64,000 nucleotides of DNA from Pradoshia eiseniae (GCF_002946355.1 NZ_PKOZ01000005.1:179236-243235), one strand, 5' to 3'; positions 8,908 to 18,219 are shown, counted from the first letter of the stretch. The notes: generated by a model not told the origin, from the letters alone. Numbers and translations: made by a program.

Positions 8908-9780
8908 TTGTTAGGTAAATTGGAACTGCTAGTTGATGAGAAGGCCATACTAGGGGAAGGACCTACATGGGACGATAGAAGACAGGTCCTTTATTGGCTA
9001 GATATCATGGGAAAGAAATTACATATATATGATTATAGAAAAGAAACCAATCGAACGATTAAACTCGATCAAATGCCTGGAACCATTGTCCCAAGGACAT
9101 CTGGCGGCACGGTTATTGCCCTGCAGGACGGCTTTTTCTTCCTTGATCCTGAAACAGAGCAGCTAGAACCAATCGCTGACCCGGAAAGCCATTTGCCGGG
9201 TAATCGCTTCAATGATGGGAAATGTGATCCAAAGGGCCGCTTCTGGGCAGGCTCTATCCATCTGGAGGGGAAGGAACATACATGTGCCCTTTACTGCCTG
9301 GATACGAACCTCGAGGTAGAAAAGAAAATCAGCGAGGTGACAAACTCGAACGGGCTCGCTTGGTCACCAGATGAAACCACCTTTTATTATATCGATACCC
9401 CAACCTTGAAAGTCTGTGCCTATGATTATGACGCTGAAACAGGAACTATCACGAACCCGCGTGATATTATCCAGTTTCCCGAGAATGAAGGATTCCCGGA
9501 CGGAATGACCATTGATGAGGAAGGCATGCTCTGGATTGCCCATTATAGCGGATCAAAGGTATCACGATGGGACCCAAACAGCGGCCGCCAGCTATCTTCC
9601 ATATCCGTGCCGGCCAAGCATGTTACCTCCTGCACCTTCGGAGGCCCTGATCTGGATGAACTTTATATCACAACAGCCAGGGCCGATGACACGGATATGA
9701 ATGAATTTCCGCATGCCGGCGGACTTTTCCGCATCAAGACAGAGGTAAAAGGAATGTCAGCTTTTCGGTTTAATGGTTGA
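8908..9780 (+). CDS. SMP-30/gluconolactonase family protein (YvrE-like)
   Basis: The 290-residue cytoplasmic six-bladed beta-propeller lactonase of the regucalcin family hydrolyses aldonolactones such as gluconolactone or a pentonolactone, using one divalent metal. The first metal ligand Glu is in AILGEGPTWDD, the Asn/Asp ligands are in GNRFNDGKCDPKGRFWAGS and TNSNGLAWSPDE, and the last Asp is in EGFPDGMTIDEEGMLWIAH. Its length is normal for the family. Translation starts at TTG 8908 behind TTGGAGGGATAGGC. No sugar pathway genes adjoin, so the natural lactone is unknown. It is a single gene with its own terminator. Confidence 0.88.
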   Translation: MLGKLELLVDEKAILGEGPTWDDRRQVLYWLDIMGKKLHIYDYRKETNRTIKLDQMPGTIVPRTSGGTVIALQDGFFFLDPETEQLEPIADPESHLPGNRFNDGKCDPKGRFWAGSIHLEGKEHTCALYCLDTNLEVEKKISEVTNSNGLAWSPDETTFYYIDTPTLKVCAYDYDAETGTITNPRDIIQFPENEGFPDGMTIDEEGMLWIAHYSGSKVSRWDPNSGRQLSSISVPAKHVTSCTFGGPDLDELYITTARADDTDMNEFPHAGGLFRIKTEVKGMSAFRFNG

Positions 9781-9796
9781 ATGCCTAATGAGGAGA

Positions 9797-9824
9797 ACAG
9801 AAGCTTTTTGCTTCTGTTTTTTTA
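9797..9824 (+). terminator. Rho-independent terminator of SMP-30 gene
   Basis: The stem ACAGAAGC / GCTTCTGT with a TTTTT loop is followed by TTTTTTTA. Confidence 0.85.
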
Positions 9825-9909
9825 TGCATTTCAGACAAGAAAAAAGACCTATTCGAATAGGCCCTAATCAGGATTCCTGCATATTAAATACTATATTTGC
9901 AAGTCGAAA

Positions 9910-10248
9910 TCACGAATTCTTTTTGGTCCTTTTCGGCAAATCCGGTGCCTTTCGGAATGTATCGACTATATGCATAATAGCAAAATACGGATGTGACCAA
10001 ATCATTCTAGGACCACTTTTTCGCATGACATCCTTTACCTGCGCCTTCATATCTGGCTTATAGCAATGAATCTTGCAATTCTGGCAAGCCGGCTTCTTCT
10101 CCTGGAAAGGACATTTACTCAACCGGAATAGCGCATAATCCTTTAATTCTGCACAACTCTCGCATAGTTCCATCTGCTTATGCTCATGCTTGCAATACAT
10201 CTCAATCATGGCGACAATCGTTTCCCGTTCTCTCTGCATTCTTTCCAC
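9910..10248 (-). CDS. nitrous oxide-stimulated promoter family protein (YgbA_NO)
   Basis: The cysteine-rich protein of about 112 residues matches the YgbA family: MIEMYCKHEH near the start, LCESCAELKDYA, then KCPFQ, PACQNCKIHCYKP, and the diagnostic end PRMIWSHPYFAIMHIVD. In enterobacteria the homologue is induced by nitric oxide through NsrR; its chemistry is unknown. The conserved cysteines suggest metal or Fe-S binding, which is my inference. The GTG at 10248 is chosen because it lies 9 nt after AGGGAGGT; an upstream extension to 10374 in the same frame has no ribosome binding site and reads as junk. It is a single gene. I see no NsrR-type palindrome upstream. Confidence 0.8.
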   Translation of the reverse strand: MERMQRERETIVAMIEMYCKHEHKQMELCESCAELKDYALFRLSKCPFQEKKPACQNCKIHCYKPDMKAQVKDVMRKSGPRMIWSHPYFAIMHIVDTFRKAPDLPKRTKKNS

Positions 10249-10734
10249 GCCACATCTACCTCCCTCTCTATCATAAAGTACGGAAAGAATCCGGACAGCC
10301 GTTAAATGTAACCAGCAGAGATGTAATGGTCTCCAACTGAAAACAAAAAAGAAATGAAAAATGGCATCATACAATCCTTATCAAGCGTACCTTAACAATA
10401 AAAGACAGGTGCGTGCTCAACGTGAAAATAAAAACCGAACAAAGCCAATTCGTTTTTTATCTAATTGAAAGTTCCGCCATCAAGCAATTCTTCCTATTGG
10501 ATATGCTCACAGGGACTGGTCTGTACTACTTATGTAAATTTTGCTCTTCAAGTATCCTAATAGGAATGATCGGAAGCGTTGTCGGAGTCGAGGGAATAAG
10601 AAGAGCAGGTTTTATGATTAGAAATCTAGCTTCACGTTAAAGAATAATGATAATGCCTAGGACTTATCCATCCTAAGCATTTATACTAAACATGAAGCTG
10701 TCATAATAGCACCGTCATTTTAATTTGGACCCAA

Positions 10735-10773
10735 AGCCCCCTCCTTAAGTCATGCACGGTCGTATAGGGGGCT
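10735..10773 (-). terminator. terminator-like hairpin after the M24 peptidase gene
   Basis: Perfect 8-bp arms AGCCCCCT / AGGGGGCT with a long loop lie 43 nt past the peptidase stop. The following T-run is short, so it may be a weak terminator. The rest of 10375-10815 shows no convincing gene. Confidence 0.4.
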
Positions 10774-10815
10774 GGACAATCATCCGGATTGGGGAACATA
10801 TTCAGCCACTCCACA

Positions 10816-12237
10816 TTAACGAGGCATAAATAATAGCGCTTTTTCCTTATTCAGCAAATATGGACGGCAGTATCCAACCGTATCGGAGAGTGGCAGTACC
10901 TCCGGATGAAGACTAATATGAAGCTCTTGTTCAATATAGGCTCTTCTTTTCAAGATTCGTCGCCATAATCCCGGGCAGCTTTCCTTAATTTTCGTCCGCA
11001 GGCTCTCATCTGCCAAGGCAATTCCCGTCTCAGCGCTCGCTCCTGAATACCCTTGGACAGAGGGGATGATATCGATTTGCAGGAGCATTCCGCTCTTTAA
11101 TTCGGTATTCGATTGCGGATAAATTGGAGAAGATAGCCATTCCTCATCAGCAGTCAAATGACCCGGGTTCAAGTGCCAGTGATACATTTCCTTTGGAAGC
11201 ACCTCTTCGACCACCTCATATAACTCTCCGCCCGTCATCCCTATTTTAATTTGCTCCAGCCAGGCTACGATGGCCGCATAATATGGAATCGCGACTCTTT
11301 CAAGATAATCTTGAACCTCCTTCGGAAGCTCCGCTGTATTATTCACTACATATCCAGACCTGCTGGCCAATCCTCCCTTATAGCCAGTTGTTGCTGAGAA
11401 CTTATCCCCAAGCTCGACTGCCTTATTCCGCGGATAAATGACCGCATCCGTAAACCGGTCTCCCGTTGCGCAAATGGCTGTCACATTATGCGGCTGCCCG
11501 AATCTTGATAAGGATGAGGCCAGCTCCATCTCTGTCTTGCCAACTTCGACTTGATCCAGGACATCCAATACACAATCAGATGCAAGGCTTGAACCATACT
11601 CATAATGCTCAATCTCATTGGCATTATTGATTGTTCTGATTCCGCCGTTCTCTCCCATGAACAACTCACTCGCATTCACAACTTCACTACCTTGCTCACT
11701 CGCCAGATTTCTAAAAACATCCACGATAAATGAAGGGATGTCAAATAAGTGTCGGTTATCCTCAAAGCGGCTTGTGAATACCTTCCATCCGACGACCCCT
11801 ATTGTTTTCCCTCTAAAATCAATTGCATCACCGATAATATCTTTCAATCCACGATCATTCTCCATCGGCTGATTCGGCAAAGAAAAATACGGAACATGTA
11901 CCAGCCTAGCCTCCATACGAGAATAGGGAGCCATCTTCAAGTTTTCATTCCCAAGGAATAACGTTGCCTCCCCATTCGACTCCACCGCTAATAACGCCTC
12001 CTCAAAGCGCGGTATAAACCCTGTCAAATACTCAAAGTTTCCGCCATGCTCCCGGTCTGCATAAACAAACACAAGACTAATACCCCTATCCTTCATCGCT
12101 TGGAGAAGCTTGTCCTTTCTCTCAAGAAATGTTGCTTCCGTTAGGAGGACTGGTTGACTGTTGAAAACAGGTTCCAAATAAGACACCTTGCTCAACGAAA
12201 ATTTTTGATGATTATAGATTTCATTTAAACGCTTCAT
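10816..12237 (-). CDS. M24 (creatinase/Xaa-Pro aminopeptidase) family protein, probably altered active site
   Basis: The 473-residue protein has two parts. The N-terminal creatinase-like domain (about 25-185) contains GGNFEYLTGFIPRFEEALLA. The C-terminal pita-bread domain (about 195-460) contains NNANEIEHYEYGSSLASDCV. True aminopeptidases carry five metal ligands (Asp, Asp, His, Glu, Glu). Here the segment that should hold both aspartates reads GDKFSATTGYKGGLASRSGYV, with neither in the usual place. The His (NPGHLTADEEW) and a Glu (SAETGIALADE) may remain. I infer it is inactive as a dinuclear-metal aminopeptidase or has a different chemistry. It follows an amino acid ABC transporter on the same strand, so it may act on an imported compound. 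A terminator-like hairpin lies between them. Confidence 0.75.
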   Translation of the reverse strand: MKRLNEIYNHQKFSLSKVSYLEPVFNSQPVLLTEATFLERKDKLLQAMKDRGISLVFVYADREHGGNFEYLTGFIPRFEEALLAVESNGEATLFLGNENLKMAPYSRMEARLVHVPYFSLPNQPMENDRGLKDIIGDAIDFRGKTIGVVGWKVFTSRFEDNRHLFDIPSFIVDVFRNLASEQGSEVVNASELFMGENGGIRTINNANEIEHYEYGSSLASDCVLDVLDQVEVGKTEMELASSLSRFGQPHNVTAICATGDRFTDAVIYPRNKAVELGDKFSATTGYKGGLASRSGYVVNNTAELPKEVQDYLERVAIPYYAAIVAWLEQIKIGMTGGELYEVVEEVLPKEMYHWHLNPGHLTADEEWLSSPIYPQSNTELKSGMLLQIDIIPSVQGYSGASAETGIALADESLRTKIKESCPGLWRRILKRRAYIEQELHISLHPEVLPLSDTVGYCRPYLLNKEKALLFMPR

Positions 12238-12429
12238 ATATAGGTTCCTTTCCGATGCAATCTACTAAATACGAATGAATATTAGGCTATTAATAATTTT
12301 AATATAGTTTTCAGATAGAAGGAAAGAGAGCAATTGGTTCTTTTCAATGAAGGCAATCGAGGACGCGCATATAGCAATTGGGTTAGCTCTCCTAGGGGCG
12401 TATGGGTTAAACCTGCGGAAAATCTTTTC

Positions 12430-12464
12430 AAAAAGCTGAGCTCTGAACAGCGGTTATTCAGAGC
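12430..12464 (-). terminator. Rho-independent terminator of the amino acid ABC operon
   Basis: The stem GCTCTGAA / TTCAGAGC is followed on the minus strand by CAGCTTTTTG. It lies between the ATPase gene and the M24 gene. The 12238-12511 gap contains nothing else I can support. Confidence 0.55.
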
Positions 12465-12511
12465 CTCATTGTATAAGGAGAGGGAAGGATATCGGCGAAG
12501 ATTCATTTTCC

Positions 12512-13264
12512 TTATGAGCTATATCCTAGAAATGCTCTTAGTTTCTCACTTTTGGGATTCACCAAAACTTCTTTAGCAATACCTTGCTCTTCAACACGTC
12601 CATTAGCCATAAAGACAACCCGATCAGCCACTTCTTTGGCAAAATTCATTTCATGTGTGACAACCACCATGGTCATTCCTTCCTCTGCCACTTTTCTTAT
12701 GACCTGCAGAACCTCCCCTACAAGTTCAGGATCTAGAGCAGATGTCGGTTCATCAAATAACATCACTTTTGGGCGCATAGCTAGTGCCCGTGCAATCGCT
12801 ACCCTTTGCTGCTGGCCGCCAGATAATTTTTTCGGATAGTCATTTTTCTTCTCTTCTAATCCGACCTTTTTGAGCAGCTTCACCGCTTCCTCTTCAACCT
12901 CTTTTTTTGGCCGCTTTAATACATGAATGGGTGCCACAGTAATGTTCTCTAATACAGTCATATGGGGAAACAGATTAAACTGCTGAAAGACCATTCCAAC
13001 CTCTCTTTTTATATGGGCAATATTCGCTTTATGATCATTCAAGGGAATCTTATCCACGATGATTTTCCCGCTCGTGATTTTTTCGAGGTTATTTATGCAT
13101 CTCAGCAAGGTACTTTTCCCTGATCCGCTAGAACCGATAACGGAAACCACCTCTCCTGCTTGAATCGTTAGATCAATTCCTTTAATCACCTCTAAATCGC
13201 CAAACTGCTTATGAACGTCAACCATTTCAATCATCACATCGGAACTTAGATTAGTAATATCCAT
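12512..13264 (-). CDS. polar amino acid ABC transporter, ATP-binding protein
   Basis: This is the ATPase of a polar amino acid importer (GlnQ/ArtP class), normal length at 250 aa. Walker A is [11 protein letters not shown], the Q-loop is in [10 protein letters not shown], the signature is [15 protein letters not shown], Walker B is [14 protein letters not shown], and the switch His is in [10 protein letters not shown]. It energises uptake through the permease encoded just upstream. The ATG at 13264 is chosen; a GTG two codons earlier (13270) is closer to GGGGG and equally possible. It is the last gene of the SBP-permease-ATPase operon. Confidence 0.92.
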   Translation of the reverse strand: MDITNLSSDVMIEMVDVHKQFGDLEVIKGIDLTIQAGEVVSVIGSSGSGKSTLLRCINNLEKITSGKIIVDKIPLNDHKANIAHIKREVGMVFQQFNLFPHMTVLENITVAPIHVLKRPKKEVEEEAVKLLKKVGLEEKKNDYPKKLSGGQQQRVAIARALAMRPKVMLFDEPTSALDPELVGEVLQVIRKVAEEGMTMVVVTHEMNFAKEVADRVVFMANGRVEEQGIAKEVLVNPKSEKLRAFLGYSS

Positions 13265-13295
13265 CCCCACTTATCCCCCAAGGTATAATTCTTTT

Positions 13296-13952
13296 CTACA
13301 CTTCCCCCACTGACATCCTCTTCTCTACCCTGTTCAAAATAAACGTGAAAACGGTTGTTAATAGAAGATAAAAAGCTGCTGCCACTACGTAAAACTCGAT
13401 AAATGCATAGTTTGACGCGGCGTAACGCTGTGATACCATCAATAATTCTGAGACCGTCACTAAAGAGGCTAAAGAAGAATCTTTCAGCATCATAATAGCC
13501 TGGTTTCCTAATGACGGCACGGATACACGCAGTGCCTGCGGCAGGATAATCTTTCTCATTCTCAACAAATAGCCCATCCCCAATGATTCTGCAGCCTCTA
13601 TTTGCCCTTTAGAGATCGACATTATGCCCCCTCGATAAATCTCAGCGATATAGGCGGCAGAATTGATTCCTAAAGCTACTACCGCTGCTGCCATTGGTGT
13701 CAGCTCAATCCCGATTTGAGGCAAACCATAATAGATTAAAAATAGCTGCACAAGCATTGGCGTCCCTCTAATAATCCATAAATAAAAATTAGCGATATGA
13801 ACGAAGACTGAAATCGTTGATATCTTAAGCAAAGCGATAACCAGTCCCAAAACCAGTCCCACGGCCGTTGAAAGGATGGAAATTTTCAACGTGACCCATG
13901 TGGCTTCAATCATGAAGGGGAGATAATCGACGACTAAGCTAAAGTCCAGCAT
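13296..13952 (-). CDS. polar amino acid ABC transporter, permease
   Basis: The 218-residue membrane permease of the HisM/GlnP type has about five transmembrane helices. The N-terminal ATWVTLKISILSTAVGLVLG and the EAA-loop ESLGMGYLLRMRKIILPQAL, which docks onto the ATPase, identify the family. It probably works as a homodimer with the ATPase and lipoprotein encoded on either side. Its ATG follows GAGGGAGAGATCAAT. Spacing to its neighbours is 14 bp upstream and 31 bp downstream, consistent with one transcript. Confidence 0.92.
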   Translation of the reverse strand: MLDFSLVVDYLPFMIEATWVTLKISILSTAVGLVLGLVIALLKISTISVFVHIANFYLWIIRGTPMLVQLFLIYYGLPQIGIELTPMAAAVVALGINSAAYIAEIYRGGIMSISKGQIEAAESLGMGYLLRMRKIILPQALRVSVPSLGNQAIMMLKDSSLASLVTVSELLMVSQRYAASNYAFIEFYVVAAAFYLLLTTVFTFILNRVEKRMSVGEV

Positions 13953-13966
13953 ATTGATCTCTCCCT

Positions 13967-14755
13967 CTATTCATAAATACTTGTCCCGAACCATTTCTTG
14001 CTGATGTCCGCATACGTTCCATCCTTCACCATCTCTTTAATATGGCGATCAATCTCTTTCACTAATTCCTTTTCATCCTTATTCACCGTAATACCAGCGA
14101 CTTCATCGTATAAAATATCGCCCACAGCCACTGCATCATAATCGTTTTCGACGATGATGTTTCCTCCTACCGCCTTATCGGTGATGGCTCCGTCAATCCG
14201 GCCATTAGCCATATCCTGAAAGGATAATAAGTCTGACTTATAAAGGACCGGTTCACCGCCAAGCTTCTCCACCTCTTGGGTAAAGGTTGTCCCCGTTACC
14301 ACGCCTATTTTCTTGCCTTTTAAATCTGTTTTGGCATCCTTCATCCCCGTGTCAGCTGGCGCAAATAGCTGAGCTCCCGTTCTATAATAAGGCTCAGTGA
14401 AATCTACCTTCTCCTTCCGCTCTTCCGTGATGGCCATGCTGGAAATAATGATTTCATACTTATTGGATAGCAGACCTCCAATAATGGAATCCCAAGGGGT
14501 TGCAACGAAATTCACCTTAACATCCATGCGTTTTGCAATTTCATTCGTGATGTCTACATCGAAACCTTCCAGTTCATTTGAGCTATTATAAAAGTTGAAA
14601 GGCGGATAAGCCCCCTCAATTCCTACATTTATAACTCCCTGCTCTTTAATTTTTTGAAGCGCATTCTTTTCACCATCACTATTATTATTCAGTCCGCACG
14701 CTGCAGTGACCACAATGACCGTAAGCATCACTAGATATAGGAATCCCTTCTTCAT
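13967..14755 (-). CDS. polar amino acid ABC transporter, substrate-binding lipoprotein
   Basis: This extracellular solute-binding protein is anchored by a lipid on the cysteine of the lipobox VTAAC after a 20-residue signal peptide. The mature part is a family 3 periplasmic-binding fold: GVINVGIEGAYPPFNFYN at the start, then ELEGFDVDITNEIAKRM, and SMAITEERKEKVDFTEPYY. The ligand is a polar amino acid or derivative and cannot be specified. The ATG at 14755 is chosen because AGGAGG lies 7 nt before it; the ATG two codons upstream is too close. It is the first gene of the operon. The adjacent M24 protein hints at a modified or peptide-linked amino acid, which is speculation. Confidence 0.92.
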   Translation of the reverse strand: MKKGFLYLVMLTVIVVTAACGLNNNSDGEKNALQKIKEQGVINVGIEGAYPPFNFYNSSNELEGFDVDITNEIAKRMDVKVNFVATPWDSIIGGLLSNKYEIIISSMAITEERKEKVDFTEPYYRTGAQLFAPADTGMKDAKTDLKGKKIGVVTGTTFTQEVEKLGGEPVLYKSDLLSFQDMANGRIDGAITDKAVGGNIIVENDYDAVAVGDILYDEVAGITVNKDEKELVKEIDRHIKEMVKDGTYADISKKWFGTSIYE

Positions 14756-15235
14756 TTCCATTCCTCCTATCTTCCTAAATTAAATTCATAGGCTATTGTA
14801 GAGTACGCCATAAACTTGTCTTTCTAATTTATAATCCTTATGGGTAAGAAATGACTAAAATTTATTTGGCACATAAGAATATGGAGAATGAAAATCACAG
14901 AGCTGCTTACATTACATAAACAAAAAATACCGCCATTGACGGTAGCTACTGGATCGGCATCAAATTGCTAGTGAAACAATAAATAAACTAATTGACCTAT
15001 TATTCCCCCTTAATTCATCACGAATTTCTTTAAGGGAATCACTTACCAACAGCAGGTAACAAGAAGGGAATACAGAGGTAGAATAGTTGTGATATTAATA
15101 GACTCTTGGAGAAATACACACGTTAAGATGATATATAATATAAAGGGCGGGAAATAACAACAATGCTTATCCCCTATTGCTTTCTCGTGCTATCGTAAAA
15201 TTTAGAAGCAGAATATCATCAGCGGAGGGGTTCAA
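14756..15235. other. 480-bp divergent intergenic region
   Basis: This region separates the ABC operon (minus) from the HAD gene (plus) and must hold both promoters. A small TACCG/CGGTA hairpin is at about 14937-14953. I found no convincing gene, riboswitch or tRNA here. Confidence 0.5.
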
Positions 15236-16036
15236 ATGATTAAATTAGTGTTAACTGATATGGACGGAACTTTCTTAAATAACAGCGGTGACTTCAACCG
15301 GGAGCTATTTAAGGAAGTCAAGCAGCTCATGAAAGAGAAAAATGTGTTCTTCGCACCCGTCACCGGTAAGCAATGTGAACGAGTGGAGGAGCTATTTGGC
15401 GAGGATGCAGCGGACCTGTGGATTATTGGTGATAGTGCGACTAGAATCAAGCATAACGGGGAATTTATCTACGAATCACTCCTAAGTAATGAATTAGGGC
15501 AGAAAATCATCCAAAAGCTAGAGGAATTAAGCCCAGACCACTCGATTATCGCTTGCACACAAACAGGCGCTGTCATCAAGAATACATTATCAGCTGAAGA
15601 AGCCGCAATCATCCGCAAATCGTATACACATGTAAGGCAAGTATCAGATTTCAGAGAGCTAAAAGAAGATTTTATCAAGATAACCATCCACGATCCGCAA
15701 AAACGATGTATGGAAACAAGGGAGCAACTATCTCCATTTTTCCATTCAGCTTATATTGTTGCTTCCGAGGTTTCCTGGATTGATATCACGAATGTCAATG
15801 TCCACAAAGGGACAACCGTGACACATTTACAGGAGTTGTTGAATGTCAAACCTGAAGAAACAATGGTCTTTGGTGATACATACAACGATATCGAGCTAAT
15901 GGCCTGTGCCGAATACAGCTTCGCCGTCAGAAATGCTGTGCAAGAAGTTAAAGATGCAGCGAATTACATCACACGCTCTAATGAGGAAGACGGGGTATTG
16001 AGAACGATTAAGCATATGCTATCGCTGCAGGCGTAA
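15236..16036 (+). CDS. Cof-type HAD-IIB family phosphatase
   Basis: The 266-residue cytoplasmic sugar-phosphate phosphatase is of the HAD type with a C2B cap. Motif I is DMDGTFLNNSGDF, whose first Asp is the nucleophile and second the acid/base. Motif II lies in FAPVTGKQCERVEEL, the Lys motif in NVHKGTTVTHLQELL, and motif IV is FGDTYNDIELM. Physiological substrates of Cof proteins are usually phosphosugars or FMN/PLP and cannot be chosen here. ATG 15236 follows GCGGAGGGG. It is a single gene with a strong terminator. A decayed copy of its last 20 codons is found 8.3 kb downstream at 24275. Confidence 0.88.
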   Translation: MIKLVLTDMDGTFLNNSGDFNRELFKEVKQLMKEKNVFFAPVTGKQCERVEELFGEDAADLWIIGDSATRIKHNGEFIYESLLSNELGQKIIQKLEELSPDHSIIACTQTGAVIKNTLSAEEAAIIRKSYTHVRQVSDFRELKEDFIKITIHDPQKRCMETREQLSPFFHSAYIVASEVSWIDITNVNVHKGTTVTHLQELLNVKPEETMVFGDTYNDIELMACAEYSFAVRNAVQEVKDAANYITRSNEEDGVLRTIKHMLSLQA

Positions 16037-16063
16037 GGGAATTGGATTTTAGCGATAAAACAA

Positions 16064-16112
16064 AAAACGTTGTTGAAGATAAGCTTACGAGCTTGTCCTC
16101 AACAACGTTTTA
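16064..16112 (+). terminator. Rho-independent terminator of the HAD gene
   Basis: The long stem AAAACGTTGTTGA / TCAACAACGTTTT has an inner AAGCT/AGCTT helix. It has T-runs on both strands and may also serve the convergent MFS gene. Confidence 0.75.
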
Positions 16113-16187
16113 CTAAGATTCAGGCACCTGAACAATCCATTGCTTTTTAAATAAAGTAGTCCTTATAACAGGTTATGCCGAACGATT

Positions 16188-17381
16188 TTATTTCCAATCA
16201 AATTTGATAGATTTCGCTTTTAAAACAAAGAGCCAAACGAGGATGGTTATAGAAATAAAGATTAGCATGGTAATCCCTAATCCGCCTGTATAACTGCTCC
16301 ATCCTAAGGAACCGACAACCATACCGATACTTCCGATAACTGTAAATCCGAAGTTCATGACAGAAGATGCTGCTCCGACATCTGTCTTCGTTGCGGATAA
16401 TAATAAATCTGAAATCAACGGTCGGAAATAGGACGTTACAACAGAGTAAAGGATGTAGGACAATAAGAAAATGATTGGAGCGACATCTCCTACAGTTAAA
16501 ATTAATACCGCAGAAATAATGGATACGATAATACCAGCATTGATTGCTTTCTTCACTGAGCCGGCGCCAAATCTCATGTACATGACCGGACCTAAAATTG
16601 AGGCTGCGGCGTTAAGCGCGAAATACATACTGAATGTTGTTTCCGAAACGCCAAAACCATCTATATAGATATAAGACGCAAGGGCTAAGTACGCCATGAA
16701 TGGTGCAGCAATGATTGCACCTACTAGTAATAAGCTTGTGAAATTAGGATTTTTCGCTACTTTTCTTAATCCTAAAATTGATTGAAGCGTGCTGCTTTGC
16801 GTACGTTCCTTCACTGGTAACGTTTCTTCTAATAAGAAGGCTCCTGCAAGCGAAACGCCTGTTAAAGCAGCCAATACAATAAACGTCATCTTCCAATCAG
16901 CCACCTCTAAAATAAGGGCTCCTAATACAGGTGCCAGCATAGGGGCAATTAACATAAATGCCTGTGTAACAGACAGTACCTTTGACATGGCTTTGCCCTC
17001 ATAACTGTCTCTGATCAGAGCAGTAGAAATGGCTACCATACCGCCAGCACCAAATGCAGAAGCACCACGGGCAAGAATTAGCAGTAGAATATTTGGAGCG
17101 AAGGCACAAGCGGCAGAGAAAATTAACGAAATAGAGATGCTTGCAATCAACACAGGTTTACGGCCATATTTATCACTCATCGGCCCTAAAATTAAAATAC
17201 CGATTGCCATGAATATAAAGAAGACTGTCATCGTAAAGCTCATTAATGTAGACGTTGTATGAAAATAAGCCGTCATCTCTGGTAATGCTGGCATATATAA
17301 GTCAGTCGATAATGGCGGAATCATCGATAGAATGGTAATCAATGCGATTAACCCAGCATTTTTTAAATATTTTTGTTGCAT
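16188..17381 (-). CDS. multidrug efflux MFS transporter (Bcr/CflA family)
   Basis: The 397-residue protein has twelve predicted membrane segments. The Bcr/CflA signature STDLYMPALPEM is near residue 26, MFS motif A GPMSDKYGRKPVL follows TM2, and an ARGASAFGAGG motif is in TM4. These pumps export drugs such as bicyclomycin, chloramphenicol-type compounds or small metabolites using the proton gradient; the substrate is not predictable. The ATG follows AGAAGGAG at 7 nt. It lies 58 bp downstream of a MarR repressor on the same strand, and a 7-bp inverted repeat fills the gap, so MarR control is likely. Confidence 0.9.
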   Translation of the reverse strand: MQQKYLKNAGLIALITILSMIPPLSTDLYMPALPEMTAYFHTTSTLMSFTMTVFFIFMAIGILILGPMSDKYGRKPVLIASISISLIFSAACAFAPNILLLILARGASAFGAGGMVAISTALIRDSYEGKAMSKVLSVTQAFMLIAPMLAPVLGALILEVADWKMTFIVLAALTGVSLAGAFLLEETLPVKERTQSSTLQSILGLRKVAKNPNFTSLLLVGAIIAAPFMAYLALASYIYIDGFGVSETTFSMYFALNAAASILGPVMYMRFGAGSVKKAINAGIIVSIISAVLILTVGDVAPIIFLLSYILYSVVTSYFRPLISDLLLSATKTDVGAASSVMNFGFTVIGSIGMVVGSLGWSSYTGGLGITMLIFISITILVWLFVLKAKSIKFDWK

Positions 17382-17401
17382 AACTTAACTCCTTCTAAAT
17401 C

Positions 17402-17419
17402 ATATAGCTCGTGCTATAT
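17402..17419 (-). promoter_or_regulatory. MarR operator candidate between marR and the efflux gene
   Basis: The perfect inverted repeat ATATAGC-TCGT-GCTATAT shares its half-site (ATAGC/GCTAT) with a second palindrome in front of the marR gene. That it is a MarR operator is inference. Confidence 0.5.
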
Positions 17420-17439
17420 AAGTGCGAAAAAATGCATGA

Positions 17440-17883
17440 TTACACATGACGCAAAGCATTCTTGGCCATTCGAGACATGAATGGCATTAGTATGTCCATC
17501 TCTTCTTTCGAAAACCCTTCTAGTATCATTTGCTCTGTTTGACGAATACTTCGATAAATTTCTTCCAAAACATCTAAAGCAGCATCCGTTAACTTAATAA
17601 TTCGAGCTCTTGAATCATCGGGGTCTACCTGACGAACGATAAAATCCTTTTGCTCCAGCCTGTTTAACAATCCCGTAACGGTCGGATTTGTATAATTTAA
17701 TGCACGTTCAATATCACGTTGATGAAAGACTTTATCTGATTCATGCGCAAGCAATATAATCACATCTGCCTGACTTTGCGTTAAACCGATTTGCTTCAAA
17801 TGTTCATCACCAATCCGTTTAGCAAGGTGCTCCACCATCTTTAAATGTGTTAGCACAACAGGTTCTTGACCAGAATTCGCCAT
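17440..17883 (-). CDS. MarR family transcriptional regulator
   Basis: The 147-residue winged-helix dimeric repressor has the recognition region QRDIERALNYTNPTVTGLLNRLEQKDFI followed by the wing RQVDPDDSRARIIKLTDAA, both characteristic of MarR. Such proteins usually repress themselves and an adjacent efflux gene and are released by small aromatic ligands. Here the gene is the first of a probable two-gene operon with the Bcr/CflA-type transporter. ATG 17883 follows GTGAGGGATTAAC. A palindrome overlapping its promoter region (17922-17933) fits autoregulation. Confidence 0.9.
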   Translation of the reverse strand: MANSGQEPVVLTHLKMVEHLAKRIGDEHLKQIGLTQSQADVIILLAHESDKVFHQRDIERALNYTNPTVTGLLNRLEQKDFIVRQVDPDDSRARIIKLTDAALDVLEEIYRSIRQTEQMILEGFSKEEMDILMPFMSRMAKNALRHV

Positions 17884-17921
17884 GTTAATCCCTCACTTAT
17901 ATAGTCAACTTTACTAACAAT

Positions 17922-17933
17922 ATAGCTTGCTAT
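17922..17933 (-). promoter_or_regulatory. MarR operator candidate upstream of marR
   Basis: ATAGC-TT-GCTAT lies about 39 bp upstream of the marR start. Its half-sites are the same as in the 17402-17419 repeat, with a shorter spacer. Confidence 0.45.
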
Positions 17934-18071
17934 CTATTTTGTCAATATGATGATTCTGATGATAGAAATAGGCTAATATGAGATTTCAAGAGCGCGAATC
18001 TAACTTTATTTTGCGAGGTCCCTCCTTCTTTAAAACCGCCTCTGTCTTCCATAAAAAAACTTAACACAAAA

Positions 18072-18103
18072 AAGGGGCGATAATCCTCTAGGATTATTGC
18101 CCC
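18072..18103 (-). terminator. Rho-independent terminator of the Mo hydroxylase operon
   Basis: The perfect 13-bp stem GGGGCGATAATCC / GGATTATTGCCCC is followed on the minus strand by TTTTTTG. It is the first strong terminator after the 24066-18220 gene string. The 18104-18219 segment shows no further gene. Confidence 0.85.
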
Positions 18104-18219
18104 CATAATGGAATAGCTTAATACCTCATTAACATTAATTGACTTCTATATACCAAACTGCATTTTCTTAATTCAATATAATTTCACACATTAACATGCG
18201 CTGATAATAATCCATTCCC

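Noticed and set aside
10413..10640. 75-codon plus-strand frame starting with GTG
   Set aside because: No good ribosome binding site; composition does not look like a folded or membrane protein. It fills a gap that otherwise holds only a hairpin. Kept out of the gene list.
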